Positions 42,889-53,445 are shown, numbered from the stretch's first letter. The stretch: 64,000 nucleotides of DNA from Acinetobacter pseudolwoffii (GCF_002803605.1 NZ_PHRG01000003.1:248001-312000); one strand, 5' to 3'. The notes: generated by a model from the letters alone, not told the origin. Program-made: numbers and translations.

Positions 42889-44690
42889 TTGAAGAATTAT
42901 TACCGTATTATGAAAAACAATTACAGGAATTCGGACAACAATCACGAGAATTTGCCAAAAAATATCCGAAAATTGCTCAACGTCTTGCTCTCAATCAGGA
43001 GCAAATTGATGACCCGCATATTGAACGATTGATTCAGGCATTTTCACTCATTTCCGCCCGCATTGATAAAAAGTTACATGACAGCTACGAGGTATTCACT
43101 CGCTCTATTTTTGAGGTGATGTTTCCGCAGTATCTGAAACCTTTTCCAGCATGTTCAGTGGTCAGTTTTGAGGATTGCAATAAAATCCGACAGCTTAAAA
43201 GTAGCCAGCAGATTCCTAAAAAAACTATACTAAAATCAAAAAGTACCCGTGGAGTACAATGCGAATATCGTACGGTAAAACAGGTTGAACTATTACCCAT
43301 CGGATTAAAATCGCTCAGTTTTAAAACACATGCTTCGGCACATATTCATTTAAATCAGAACGCAACTCTAATCTTTGGTTTCGAGATTTTTAACCAGCAG
43401 CAACGACTGCTAGACCAACAAAAACTGCCGATTTATCTTGATGCAATTTCCAATCTCCCCTTGCAAGTACTGGATTGTATTTTTAAACCCGAGACCCGTT
43501 TTTCTATAAACACACAGACCCAAAAGATTGATATTGAAAATCCATTTGAGTTGCAGGGTTTTACTGAGACAGAAAGTGTATTACCAATCGATCAGCATAC
43601 TCACCATGCTTATCGTTTATTAATTGAGTATTTTTGCTTTCCAGAGAAATTTAATTTTCTTGATTTGAATCTGAATTTTCTAAAAAACCTGAATATAGAA
43701 ACTACAGAATTTGAATTAAAGATTCACTTTAAAATGAATCTGAATGATCAGGCAATGATCCGAAACTATTCAGAATTAAATAGCGCCAATTTCAAATTAT
43801 TTGCAACTCCCATAGTGAATTTGTTCCCTAAACAGGCTGAACCACAGAAAATTGATTATCAACGCCTTGAGTATTCACTCATAAGTGATATCCATCATCC
43901 TGAATATTTTCAGGTCTATGCAATCACTGAGATGAATATATTACGAGAAAAAAATGAAAAAAATCAGATGATTTGTTCAGTCTTACCTTTTTTTGCTATG
44001 AGTCATTATCATCAGGCAGATGGGCAGTTTTATTATCATCTACTCCCTGAGGACAATAATAACCGTACAGGACTAAAATATTCCATTATTTCAAGATCTT
44101 TAGAACCGCATCAAATTTCATCTGACTTTGTCAGTATCCAGTTACTATGCTGTAATCGGGATCTGCCTTATGAAAGTTACCATAAAGATCAAAACACCTT
44201 ATCTTTAAATGACAGTAGCTTGATGCGGAAGGTGACCTTAGTCAAAAGACCTAATTTACCTTATTATTTTGATCAAAAACTGCAGGAACAGTGGCGGATT
44301 ATTTCACACTTATCATTAAATAATCTATCTTTAATGCAAGGGGATGCGGTCAGCTATATTAAAGAATTACTTGAACTTTATAACTTGCCACAATCCAAAG
44401 AAAATCGCCTCATTATTAACTCAATTCAGACTGTACAATTTTCCCTGACGCAGAAACTGCGTGAGCATAAACCGTTTCCACTATTTGTACGTGGTGTCAA
44501 AGTTGAAATTCAAATTGATACCGAAATATTTCGGGGAGCTAGTCTCTATATATTTGTGCAGGTTTTAAATCATCTCTTTAATTTAAAGGTTCAGATGAAT
44601 AGTTATGTAGACATGCACGTTATTGATTCAAAATCAAAACAGGAGTTATACCAATGCGTACAGCAGATTGGTGGCAAAAGGCTTCTGTAG
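42885..44690 (+). CDS. tssF: T6SS baseplate protein TssF
   Basis: The 601-residue protein starts MIEELLPYYEKQLQEFGQQSREFAKKYPKIAQRL, the TssF opening (GTG 42885). The DPHIERLIQAFSLISARIDKKLHDSY segment is diagnostic. It is the main wedge component with TssG and TssK. It overlaps tssE by 4 bases and tssG by 37 bases. Confidence 0.93.
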   Translation: MIEELLPYYEKQLQEFGQQSREFAKKYPKIAQRLALNQEQIDDPHIERLIQAFSLISARIDKKLHDSYEVFTRSIFEVMFPQYLKPFPACSVVSFEDCNKIRQLKSSQQIPKKTILKSKSTRGVQCEYRTVKQVELLPIGLKSLSFKTHASAHIHLNQNATLIFGFEIFNQQQRLLDQQKLPIYLDAISNLPLQVLDCIFKPETRFSINTQTQKIDIENPFELQGFTETESVLPIDQHTHHAYRLLIEYFCFPEKFNFLDLNLNFLKNLNIETTEFELKIHFKMNLNDQAMIRNYSELNSANFKLFATPIVNLFPKQAEPQKIDYQRLEYSLISDIHHPEYFQVYAITEMNILREKNEKNQMICSVLPFFAMSHYHQADGQFYYHLLPEDNNNRTGLKYSIISRSLEPHQISSDFVSIQLLCCNRDLPYESYHKDQNTLSLNDSSLMRKVTLVKRPNLPYYFDQKLQEQWRIISHLSLNNLSLMQGDAVSYIKELLELYNLPQSKENRLIINSIQTVQFSLTQKLREHKPFPLFVRGVKVEIQIDTEIFRGASLYIFVQVLNHLFNLKVQMNSYVDMHVIDSKSKQELYQCVQQIGGKRLL

Positions 44691-45649
44691 TTGACCGGCT
44701 TTATCAGCAACCGACCAGCTTTGAATTTATTCAAGCCACGCGATTATTAAGGCATGCGCCTGAACAGAAAAACGAGCAGGAATGGAGTAAAGCCTTTCAA
44801 TTTATCAGTTCACTGAATCTTAATTTTCCAGTCTCTGAAATTGAATCACTACAAACTCAAGATAAGAAAGTGCAGATGACCAATTTAATTGTTGGGCTAA
44901 CTGGTATTCTGGGAGAATTGCCTTATATCTATACGGATAAAATTAAACAGGGCACACGGGCACAACGAGAAGAAAGCTTGCATTTTCTGGGATTATTCAA
45001 TCATAAGCTTACTGCACAATATGTCGATGCCTGTCTGAATTATCACTTAGCCTTACGCTATGAAATTGAGCAGGAAAATCATTATCTGAACCTGCTACAT
45101 GCTTTGAGTGGCTATATGAGTCAGCAGCATGAACAGCAGAATATAGATGATTATTTTGCTGAATTTTCAGGTTTGATGCAGGGTCAAAATAATACACATT
45201 ATGCCTTAAACAGCGTCCTGTCCTGTATCTTTAAGTTTAACTTTCAGATCAATGAGTTCATTCCAGAAACCTTTCAGCTTAATGAACAGCAAAGAAGCTG
45301 TTTGGGAGAATCACGACCGGTTCGGCTGGGAATCAATAGTTTTTGTGGCGAAAGACTTGAGCAAATTGATGAAAAAATTGAAATTGAAATCGGCCCATTA
45401 AAACGTGAAGACTATCTGAATTTTTTATCTGAAGGGATCCATAGTGTCAAATTAAAAAAGATTCTTCAAATCTGGTGTAGCCCAACCTTATTGGTAGATC
45501 TCCGGCTGATTCTAGAAAAAGATGAATTATGTTCAGTCCAGCTCGGACAAGCGAATCCTATGGGTTTGGCAAAAGGGGCGGTATTGCTGGCCAATCAGGC
45601 GACACATAATACGCAAACTTGTTATAGCCTGATAGGAAGCCTGTCATGA
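44654..45649 (+). CDS. tssG: T6SS baseplate protein TssG
   Basis: The 331-residue product has the N-terminal VDRLYQQPTSFEFIQATRLLRH of the family, a middle helical region around YVDACLNYHLALRYEIEQE, and a C-terminal beta part. It forms the wedge with TssF. Its stop overlaps the next start as ATGA, so the uncharacterised gene that follows is translated with it. Confidence 0.92.
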   Translation: MRTADWWQKASVVDRLYQQPTSFEFIQATRLLRHAPEQKNEQEWSKAFQFISSLNLNFPVSEIESLQTQDKKVQMTNLIVGLTGILGELPYIYTDKIKQGTRAQREESLHFLGLFNHKLTAQYVDACLNYHLALRYEIEQENHYLNLLHALSGYMSQQHEQQNIDDYFAEFSGLMQGQNNTHYALNSVLSCIFKFNFQINEFIPETFQLNEQQRSCLGESRPVRLGINSFCGERLEQIDEKIEIEIGPLKREDYLNFLSEGIHSVKLKKILQIWCSPTLLVDLRLILEKDELCSVQLGQANPMGLAKGAVLLANQATHNTQTCYSLIGSLS

Positions 45650-47088
45650 TCAAGCCTGTCATTCAGACTTTTGTAGGCTTATTTGTGCTTACGAGTGGTC
45701 TTGTCATTTATTACTGGAGAGACATTCAGTACGATCCATCCAATATAGAGTTGACATTGTATTTCGGTATTTTACCTTTACTACTTTGCCTGCTGTTATT
45801 TACACCTTATTTGATCTATAAAGCGCTAAAAAAGTATCAGCAAAGAAAACAAAAGCAGCAGGATCAAGCAAATTCATTGGCTCAAATACGGCAGCAAGAT
45901 TCTGAAAATACAAAAGAAACCTTAAAGCCGATTGAAGATTACCCCCTTAATATTTTTTCAGCTGCGGCTTGGCACAGTTTTGGTGAAAATGCAGAAATTT
46001 TAGAGAAAATGATGCAGTTTAGTAGTCCAGAATTAGACCCCAAATTGCTGAATTATTTTGGTCTGCCGCTATTGGCATATCGTATTCATGCCATAGATTC
46101 ATTGCTCGAAAAAGACCAGACTGAGCAAGGAATAATGACAAGCTTAAGTGGACGGCGGATTCAACACCTCATTCAAGATCAACTGGAGCAGCATCAGGAA
46201 AGCCTGAGCTTAATATCAAGACAGTTAAAACATTCTGCATTATTTTATGATCAGGAGCTGGCTTATCAATATCGAATGCATCCGGGATGGAGACAGAAAA
46301 ATTACCAAGAAGATGAGAGTCACATTACACCTCTTACTACCGCACCAGTCGTTCGCTTAAATCGATTGAATCTTCATATTTTGTTAGCCGATCATTTGAT
46401 TGATGATTGGAATGAAATATATCAGAAACAACTCTTAAGCCAGATTGAGCAGCAATATTCAATAATTCCTGCTCAGATTCATCTCCAGTTGCATTTCTTG
46501 CCAGCTGATCGTGCTTATTCCAACTGGTTGAATTTAATACAAGAGAGCGCAGGGCAATCCCATGAGGCCAGTCTTATCATCGTGGCAGATTCTGAAATTG
46601 ATCAGGACTATCTCAATGATCAACTTTGGCAAAATGAACACTATATTGCGTCAGAATATGCTGCCAGCTGGTGTCTAGCTGCGCCTGAGTTAGAAATTGA
46701 AGGAATGATCCCGTTGCAGACCCTGCAAGTAGCTAAGCATGTCACGCATTTGCAGGAATATCTGGCTCAGCATCAAGTTGATCTCTCTACTCAGCTAGAA
46801 TGGCCTCAACCTTTTTTAGTTGTATTGGATGAAGTCACGCATTCCAAAAAAATGAAGAAAATACAAAAAAGTTTCGAAAATATTGACTTCGAACCAGATC
46901 ATGTTGTTTATCCTAAAATTTATTTGGGGCATACACAGCATTTAGCCACCGTTTTTGCCGCGATGTTGTCAGCACATCTAGTAGACAATGTCATTACAAT
47001 AACCTATGGCCTACAACAAGAATCTACCTATTTATATTTTACCAATACAAAAAATGATCAACTCAATCAAAGCACATTAGTCGCTTAA
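45646..47088 (+). CDS. uncharacterised T6SS-linked membrane protein
   Basis: The 480-residue protein has two transmembrane helices (about 3-24 and 39-61). A charged linker and a large cytoplasmic-looking domain (about 95-475) follow. The C-terminal half is alpha/beta with repeated hydrophobic strands (ASLIIVADSEIDQDY, FLVVLDEVTHSKK, HLVDNVITITYGL). It lies between tssG and tssM, overlapping tssG by 4 bases, so it probably acts with the membrane complex or baseplate. It is not one of the 13 core Tss proteins. Family not recognised. Confidence 0.75.
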   Translation: MIKPVIQTFVGLFVLTSGLVIYYWRDIQYDPSNIELTLYFGILPLLLCLLLFTPYLIYKALKKYQQRKQKQQDQANSLAQIRQQDSENTKETLKPIEDYPLNIFSAAAWHSFGENAEILEKMMQFSSPELDPKLLNYFGLPLLAYRIHAIDSLLEKDQTEQGIMTSLSGRRIQHLIQDQLEQHQESLSLISRQLKHSALFYDQELAYQYRMHPGWRQKNYQEDESHITPLTTAPVVRLNRLNLHILLADHLIDDWNEIYQKQLLSQIEQQYSIIPAQIHLQLHFLPADRAYSNWLNLIQESAGQSHEASLIIVADSEIDQDYLNDQLWQNEHYIASEYAASWCLAAPELEIEGMIPLQTLQVAKHVTHLQEYLAQHQVDLSTQLEWPQPFLVVLDEVTHSKKMKKIQKSFENIDFEPDHVVYPKIYLGHTQHLATVFAAMLSAHLVDNVITITYGLQQESTYLYFTNTKNDQLNQSTLVA

Positions 47089-47119
47089 CTATTTATAAAA
47101 ATTAAAATAAGAGATAACC

Positions 47120-50100
47120 GTGAATACACTATTTTATACCGTCTTGGGCTATGTCTGGCAGTACATTGGTAATCCTAAAGCGATGATGGCCTTATCTTTT
47201 TTAGTGGTCATTATTTCCATGAAGAATACGGTCGCTGATCGAGTCTTCTGGATTTTACTGTTGGTCTATGCTGCTATTTTAATAGGTTGGGGGATTTATG
47301 CATTTATCCAGCGTTATCGGTCTGCTAAACAGGACGAAAAAATTGCAACGGCCTTAGCTCAAAATACCGAGGCTGAAAGCAAGAATAATAAAGTAGAACT
47401 TCAGTTGATCAGTCAACAGGTCAAAGAGTCCATCCAGCTGATTCGTAAATCTAAACTGGGCGATTGCAAGGCTAATGCTGCACTCTATGAACTGCCTTGG
47501 TATATGGTGATTGGTCATCCTGAAGCAGGGAAAAGTTCTGCCATTTATCATTCAGGTCTACGCTTTCCATTTGAAGCAACCCATCAGAAAATGCGATCTG
47601 CCGGGCTCAATGGAACTCGAAACTGTAACTGGTTTTTTTCAACACAGGGTGTGTTGCTGGATACCGCTGGGCGGTATTCGGTCTATCCTGAAGACCATCC
47701 GGAATGGCTGGGATTTTTGAATATTCTCAAGAAAAATCGTGCTAAAGCCCCAGTGAATGGATTGATTGTGATGGTCAGTGTGGCCGAACTGGTCAACCAA
47801 AGTCCGGAGAAGTATATGCAACTGGCCAAAAGTCTGCGGGCGCGTATACAGGATCTGACTGAACGTCTAGAGGTATTTGCTCCGGTTTATCTGGTATTTT
47901 CCAAGATGGATCTGATTGCCGGATTCACGGAGTTTTTTGATTGTTATCATGAGCAGGAATTTGATCAGGTTTGGGGTGCCACCTTGGCCTATGAACCAGC
48001 TTCCAGTGAAAATGCTGTTCAGTTGTTTGAAAAGCATTTCAGTATTTTATATGACGGACTCAAAAATGTAAGTACGACCCACTTAACCCGTCGTCATTCG
48101 CAGCAGATATCACCCAGCGTGATGACCTTTCCTTTGGAATTTAAGAGTCTTAAACCAGTATTCAAGACCTTTATTGCAACCTTGTTTCAGGAAAATCCTT
48201 ACCAATTTAAACCGGTTTTTCGTGGCTTTTATTTTACCAGTGCCTTACAGGAAGGCCAGATTGAAAGTCCAATGACAAAACAGATTGCTAAGGATTTTCA
48301 TCTGATTCGCAGTGATGATGAAATTGCGCTATCCACTCCATCAACATCCCAGAATCAAGGTTATTTCCTGAAAAGCCTATTTTCTGAGGTCATCCTTAAA
48401 GATAAGCATCTGGTAAAGCAGCATATTAATCCGGCACGAAAACGTCAGCGCTTTATGGCTTTTACCGGGGCTTTACTCACAGTATCAATTGTACTGAGTA
48501 TGTGGATATGGTCTTATCGGAATAACCAGCAGTTAATGGCTGAGGTTCAGGCTGACCTGAATAAGGTGGTGCTGATGCAGCAACAGTCAGGAACTGAACT
48601 GGCCACACAAACGGATGCATTATTAATCCTGCAAGCGCATTTACAACAGTTGGATCAATTTGATCAAAGGCTTCCATTCAAGTATCGTTTTGGTCTGTAT
48701 CAAGGGCATCAGATCCGGGAAAAACTGCAAGCTGAATATTTGAAAGGAATTGAGCAATTAATCTTGCAGCCTACCCAGCAGAGTATTGCGGAATATCTAC
48801 AACGGGTAAAACAGCATTCGGCGACTTTAAAAGAAAATCATATCAATGTACAAGTTCAGCCGGTTGCACAAGTTCAACAACTGGCCTTAGCGCCATCAGA
48901 CCAAAATCCACAAGATGCCTATAATGCGCTTAAGACTTATTTGATGTTGAGCAACCGCCAATATATAGATTCAAGTCATTTGAGTGACCAGCTGACACGG
49001 TTCTGGCGAAACTGGCTTGATCAGCATCAGGGGCAACAGCCACGTACCGAAATGTTGCAAAAGGCCGAACAATTACTCAGCTATGCCATGACTTTGACAG
49101 GTTCAAGTTCATTTCCTCTGCTTAATCCTGATACTGTTCTGGTGGAACAGACCCGTCAGGTTTTGTCAGCACTGACGACAGGCGTATCCGCACGTGACCG
49201 TGTGTATAACGAAATTAAAATGCGGGCTTCGGTACGTTTTCCAGCCTTAACCATCAAGCAGATGGTAGGGGAAAGTGCTCAAACAATAATGTTGGGAAGT
49301 TATGCCTTACCCGGTTTTTATAGCTATCAAGCCTGGAATGATTATGTACAACATGCCATAGATACGGCAGCTCAAAGCTCAACCGAAAGCAAAGACTGGG
49401 TATTGAATACCATCCAATCAGATGACCTGAGTTTCAGTGGGAGTCCGGAACAAATTCGACGCCAGCTGACTGAAATGTATAAAAAAGAATATATCAGTGA
49501 ATGGCGTAAATTTTTAAATGCAATTCATTATGCCAAGACAACCGATTTTAATCAGCATACCCGTCAGATTGATATTCTGGGTGAGCCAGAAAACTCACCC
49601 ATCCGCAAGGTCATTCAACGTGTAGCACAAGAAACCAGCTGGGATAATCCTGTGGTGCAAGCTGAATTGGCAGTTCCACAAAAAGGTTTTATTGCCTGGT
49701 TTAAACGTAAAGTATTGCAACGTGATGATGTGAAACTGGCACAGAATTCTGCATCACATTTATCTCATGGCGTGATTTCTAAAGATTTTCAGTTGTTTTA
49801 TCAGATTGTACGCTCGCGAGACGATCTGCAGAACCGGTCGCTGCTAGATGAGTATATGCAGTCCATGGCCAAGGTTCGAAGCCGTTTCAATGATTTAAAA
49901 AGTTCTGGCGATATTGGTCCTGCCAGCATGATCTTAGTCAAACAAACCATTGATGAGCAGAACTCTATCTTTAATATCACACAGAAATTTGTCGATGAAA
50001 AAATGTCGGTGGGAAGCAATGAGCTGGATCAACAGCTGATTAAAAAATTATTGAGTGTGCCGCTGACACGTTCCTTTGAAAGCCTGATGATTCCGGCCCA

Positions 50101-50947
50101 GGCTGAAATGAATAAATTATGGCAGATACAGGCCTATCAACCATTTAGTGGAAATTTGGCACAAAAATATCCGTTTAGCAGTCAGGCCAGTTTGCAGGCA
50201 AGCTCTCAGGAAATTAATCAGATTTTTGGTGAAAATGGCAGTATTGCACGTTTTGTCAAAGAGCATCTGGATCCTCTGGTGATCCGTCGCGGCTATAGTC
50301 TGACTTCAAAAACCTGGCAAGATTTAGGCATTAGTCTAAATCCTGCCTTTATTGCAAGTTTTCAGAATTATGTCGCACCGGTACATGGTCTGGCGACTGG
50401 AGAGTTAAACCATACCAATTCAAAAACCGTGAACCTCAATCAATCTAATTTTCAGTTTTATCCCTTAGAACAGTCTCACTTACTAGCGTATACCATTGAT
50501 ATTGATGGACAAAGAATGCTATTTGAAAATGGTGTTCAACAATGGGTGAATTTTATCTGGCCAAATCCTGGCACCATTCCGGGCGCTCGAATCACAGTAA
50601 TCGATCTGGAAGGGAAGACCCATACCATATTTGATGAACCAGGTGAATATGGCATCAACCGCATGATTGATAATGCACAACGTACTCAAAAAGGCAATAT
50701 TTTTGAAATGGTGTGGCGCAGCGAAGATCATCCTGAACTATTTGTGAAGACCCATTTCCGGCTGGTGAGTGGTAATAATTCAAGTTCTATCGGAGGTCAG
50801 CCAAATTATAGCAATTTGCAACTGGTAGATCAGATCGTCTCGAATAAATCGGTACGTGTGGTCGCTGCACAGCGTACTGCGGTGTCTGGACAAATAAATC
50901 AAACATCTATGCTTCCGGTAGGAAAAACAGGAGCGACGACGCCATGA
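47120..50947 (+). CDS. tssM: T6SS membrane protein TssM (IcmF-like)
   Basis: A 1275-residue protein. Two N-terminal transmembrane helices (about 21-35 and 43-62) precede the cytoplasmic NTPase domain, with Walker A GHPEAGKS at 132-139 and DTAGRY around 185. A third transmembrane helix is at about 447-467 (FMAFTGALLTVSIVLSMWIW), and the rest is a long periplasmic part. The full Walker motif suggests nucleotide binding is kept. It starts at GTG 47120 with an AGAGATAA site. It forms the core of the trans-envelope channel with TssL. Confidence 0.95.
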   Translation: MNTLFYTVLGYVWQYIGNPKAMMALSFLVVIISMKNTVADRVFWILLLVYAAILIGWGIYAFIQRYRSAKQDEKIATALAQNTEAESKNNKVELQLISQQVKESIQLIRKSKLGDCKANAALYELPWYMVIGHPEAGKSSAIYHSGLRFPFEATHQKMRSAGLNGTRNCNWFFSTQGVLLDTAGRYSVYPEDHPEWLGFLNILKKNRAKAPVNGLIVMVSVAELVNQSPEKYMQLAKSLRARIQDLTERLEVFAPVYLVFSKMDLIAGFTEFFDCYHEQEFDQVWGATLAYEPASSENAVQLFEKHFSILYDGLKNVSTTHLTRRHSQQISPSVMTFPLEFKSLKPVFKTFIATLFQENPYQFKPVFRGFYFTSALQEGQIESPMTKQIAKDFHLIRSDDEIALSTPSTSQNQGYFLKSLFSEVILKDKHLVKQHINPARKRQRFMAFTGALLTVSIVLSMWIWSYRNNQQLMAEVQADLNKVVLMQQQSGTELATQTDALLILQAHLQQLDQFDQRLPFKYRFGLYQGHQIREKLQAEYLKGIEQLILQPTQQSIAEYLQRVKQHSATLKENHINVQVQPVAQVQQLALAPSDQNPQDAYNALKTYLMLSNRQYIDSSHLSDQLTRFWRNWLDQHQGQQPRTEMLQKAEQLLSYAMTLTGSSSFPLLNPDTVLVEQTRQVLSALTTGVSARDRVYNEIKMRASVRFPALTIKQMVGESAQTIMLGSYALPGFYSYQAWNDYVQHAIDTAAQSSTESKDWVLNTIQSDDLSFSGSPEQIRRQLTEMYKKEYISEWRKFLNAIHYAKTTDFNQHTRQIDILGEPENSPIRKVIQRVAQETSWDNPVVQAELAVPQKGFIAWFKRKVLQRDDVKLAQNSASHLSHGVISKDFQLFYQIVRSRDDLQNRSLLDEYMQSMAKVRSRFNDLKSSGDIGPASMILVKQTIDEQNSIFNITQKFVDEKMSVGSNELDQQLIKKLLSVPLTRSFESLMIPAQAEMNKLWQIQAYQPFSGNLAQKYPFSSQASLQASSQEINQIFGENGSIARFVKEHLDPLVIRRGYSLTSKTWQDLGISLNPAFIASFQNYVAPVHGLATGELNHTNSKTVNLNQSNFQFYPLEQSHLLAYTIDIDGQRMLFENGVQQWVNFIWPNPGTIPGARITVIDLEGKTHTIFDEPGEYGINRMIDNAQRTQKGNIFEMVWRSEDHPELFVKTHFRLVSGNNSSSIGGQPNYSNLQLVDQIVSNKSVRVVAAQRTAVSGQINQTSMLPVGKTGATTP

Positions 50948-51036
50948 TCTTTTTAATCCAAAATAAATAAATAAATGTCAGATGAGCTTAACTCACGATA
51001 TTAAACTATAAAAAACACATGGGGTAGAAACCTGAA

Positions 51037-51813
51037 ATGAAAATAAAAAAAACCTGCTTAAAATTGAATTATATAAATAAAATCATAATTTTATTATCTA
51101 TATGTTTAGGCGGCGGCGTACAGGCCCAATCCATTATTGTTGAAGGTGTTGTACCGAATGAAAGCACACAACAGGAAATTTTGAATAAACTCTATGCAAC
51201 TTATGGCCAGAAAAATGTGATAAATCGCATTCAGATCCGTCAAGTGACAGCACCAATTGGATGGTCGAATGCGGTAAATAAGGTGATTAATGATGATCTT
51301 AAAAAGGTAAAACAAGGTAAATTAACGGTCAAAGGGTCTAATATTCAGTTGATTGGTAAGGTTTTGAATCTTCATGAAATGGATATCACTACTAAAAAGT
51401 TTCAAGGTTTAATACCAGCAAATTATCATTTAAATGCACAGCTCACTGTAAATCAGGCAGAACAGCAGATTATTGATGCGGTATTAAAGAATCGCATTGT
51501 TGAGTTTGAATCTGGTAGTGCGGTACTGGCAGCGTCCGGTGCAAAGATTCTGGATGAAATGGTCATAGCTTTAAATAAGGTGAGCGGAAAGAAGGTACGG
51601 ATTATTGGACATACTGATAGTTCCGGTGATGCCAACAAAAATATAGTACTGAGTCAACAGCGCGCAGAAGCCGTAAAGAATTATTTAATCAGTAAAAATA
51701 TAGCAGCTGAAAATTTAAGTGTTGATGGTTTAGGATCAACTCAACCTATAGCTGATAATTTAACAGCTGAAGGTCGTAAGAAAAATCGCAGGATTGAATT
51801 TGAAGTGCTTTAA
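51037..51813 (+). CDS. OmpA-domain T6SS protein, TagN-like
   Basis: The 258-residue product has an N-terminal signal or anchor (about residues 10-31), then two beta-rich repeats of the BON/OmpA-linker kind. A C-terminal OmpA-like peptidoglycan-binding domain follows (about 155-258), with HTDSSGD, QQRAEAVKNYL and GLGSTQP. OmpA-domain proteins of this sort (TagN) anchor the T6SS membrane complex to the wall, useful here because no TssJ lipoprotein gene is seen. It is the last gene of the T6SS operon. Confidence 0.8.
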   Translation: MKIKKTCLKLNYINKIIILLSICLGGGVQAQSIIVEGVVPNESTQQEILNKLYATYGQKNVINRIQIRQVTAPIGWSNAVNKVINDDLKKVKQGKLTVKGSNIQLIGKVLNLHEMDITTKKFQGLIPANYHLNAQLTVNQAEQQIIDAVLKNRIVEFESGSAVLAASGAKILDEMVIALNKVSGKKVRIIGHTDSSGDANKNIVLSQQRAEAVKNYLISKNIAAENLSVDGLGSTQPIADNLTAEGRKKNRRIEFEVL

Positions 51814-52141
51814 AGCTTAGGTTGCTTGAGCAACATATCTATTTGTGGCTTACAGATTGATTTCGTATAATGTATATTATGTTAAATTGAGTGCATGATA
51901 CTTTAATATAAATGATTGCTCAAAATGTGAAAAATAGAATGCTGTAAACCATAGGCGGTATTCTGTTCTATTAAGATTTAGACAATGGCGGTATCTAGTT
52001 TTACTTAAAATCATGTCAATCACAGCTCTATGAATAATTGATAAATCTCGAATGCATTCTGTTATTAAATGTTGAGACCGAATGCATAAAGCTAGAAAGC
52101 CTCTAAGATATTTCTAAACTTTGTACAGAAAAAGGGAAAAC
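51814..52141. other. gene-free stretch after the T6SS operon
   Basis: No gene is visible. A small stem (GTTGC-TTGA-GCAAC, near 51829) lies just after the stop. Two CGAATGCAT repeats sit at about 52049 and 52079, before the SDR gene. No strong terminator or promoter can be named. Confidence 0.4.
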
Positions 52142-53011
52142 ATGAATAACTATCCTGAAACCCCTGCTTCAACTGAAACTCAAGATCATCAACCTGGTGT
52201 GCAAACCAAAATGGATCCTGCACCGGAAGTCATCAAACCGAATTATAAAGGTAGCGATAAACTTAAAAGTAAAATCGCCCTGATCACAGGTGGCGATAGC
52301 GGTATAGGTCGGTCAGTCTCGGTCTTGTTTGCCCGTGAAGGTGCTGATATTGTGATTTGTTATCTGGATGAAGATCAGGATGCTCAAGATACCAGAAAGA
52401 TGGTAGAGGATGCAGGACGGCGTTGTTTACTGATCAAGTGTGATTTACAAGATCAAGATGAAATCAAGAAAATGGTTGAGCAGACGCTTCAGGAATTTAA
52501 AACCATTAATATTCTGGTCAATAATGCCGGGGTTCAATATCCGCAAAAAAGTATTAGCGATATTTCTCCTGAGCAACTTTTTAAGACCTTTAATGTGAAT
52601 ATTCTGTCGATGTTTCACTTGACTCAGGCTGTGATTCCGCACATGCAAGAAGGTGACAGCATTATTAATACCACCAGTATTACCAGTTATCATGGACATG
52701 ATGAACTGATTGATTATTCAAGTACCAAAGGTGCCATCACCACATTTACCCGCAGTCTTTCCACCAGTTTGTTAAAAAATAAAACCGGGATCCGGGTCAA
52801 CGGCGTAGCACCCGGCCCCATCTGGACTCCCCTCATTCCAAGCAGTTTTGATGAAGAACAGCTCAAAGAGTTCGGTAAACAGACACCCATGGGTCGGATG
52901 GGCCAGCCTAGTGAAGTCGCACCAGCGTATTTATTTCTAGCGAGTGAAGAAGCCAGTTATATTTCCGGTCAAGTCATTCATGTTAATGGAGGCAGTATCA
53001 TTAACGGTTAA
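52142..53011 (+). CDS. short-chain dehydrogenase, YghA-like
   Basis: ATG 52142 with an AAAGGGA site gives 289 residues. An N-terminal extension rich in Pro/Thr (about 1-40) precedes the NAD(P) motif GGDSGIG near residue 50. The NNAG signature follows near 130, then the catalytic TTSIT Ser region and YSSTK pair at about 195. Long-N-terminus SDRs of this type (YghA, GsiB-linked) are often stress-induced. Substrate unknown. It stands alone. Confidence 0.88.
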   Translation: MNNYPETPASTETQDHQPGVQTKMDPAPEVIKPNYKGSDKLKSKIALITGGDSGIGRSVSVLFAREGADIVICYLDEDQDAQDTRKMVEDAGRRCLLIKCDLQDQDEIKKMVEQTLQEFKTINILVNNAGVQYPQKSISDISPEQLFKTFNVNILSMFHLTQAVIPHMQEGDSIINTTSITSYHGHDELIDYSSTKGAITTFTRSLSTSLLKNKTGIRVNGVAPGPIWTPLIPSSFDEEQLKEFGKQTPMGRMGQPSEVAPAYLFLASEEASYISGQVIHVNGGSIING

Positions 53012-53195
53012 TTAGAATTTGAAGATAACAGTCAGTGAGAACCGTTATCTTCATTCATTTATTCTTCAGGTTTTCTATCACTTAAAAGATGCTGGTTTTA
53101 TAAAATAATTTCAACAAATACATGACAGATATTTACCGCCATAGAAACAGGTCATTGTTATAGTAATTTCAGCCAACCTTGATGAGGACAGCAAT

Positions 53196-53366
53196 ATGCC
53201 TAGAGGTGACAAATCAGCCTATACCGATAAACAAAAACGGCAGGCCGAACATATTGAAGAAAGCGAAAAAGAACGCGGTCATTCTGAGGAGGAAGCCGAA
53301 CGTATTGCCTGGTCTACTGTCAACAAGCAAGATGGCGGTGGCAAGAAAAGGAAAAAATCCCATTAA
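53196..53366 (+). CDS. 56-residue plasmid-stabilisation/stress-like small protein
   Basis: ATG 53196 has a GAGGA site 7 bases away and gives a 56-residue, very hydrophilic protein. It opens MPRGDKSAYTDKQKRQAEHI and has EEEAERIAWSTVNKQDGGG, a pattern widely annotated as plasmid-stabilisation or KGG-type stress protein. The C-terminus is lysine-rich. It follows the SDR gene and may be stress-regulated with it. It is easily missed because of its size. Confidence 0.75.
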   Translation: MPRGDKSAYTDKQKRQAEHIEESEKERGHSEEEAERIAWSTVNKQDGGGKKRKKSH

Positions 53367-53410
53367 TAATAGTAAGTTAGGGTAAAATCCTATGTTGAAA
53401 GCTCGGCGAA

Positions 53411-53445
53411 AAACCCTCTCATTACTGCGTATGAGAGGGTTTTTA
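53411..53445. terminator. bidirectional terminator between convergent genes
   Basis: AAACCCTCTCAT and ATGAGAGGGTTT form a perfect 12-base-pair stem, with A and T runs on either side. It serves the small gene from the left and the valine operon from the right. Confidence 0.85.
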
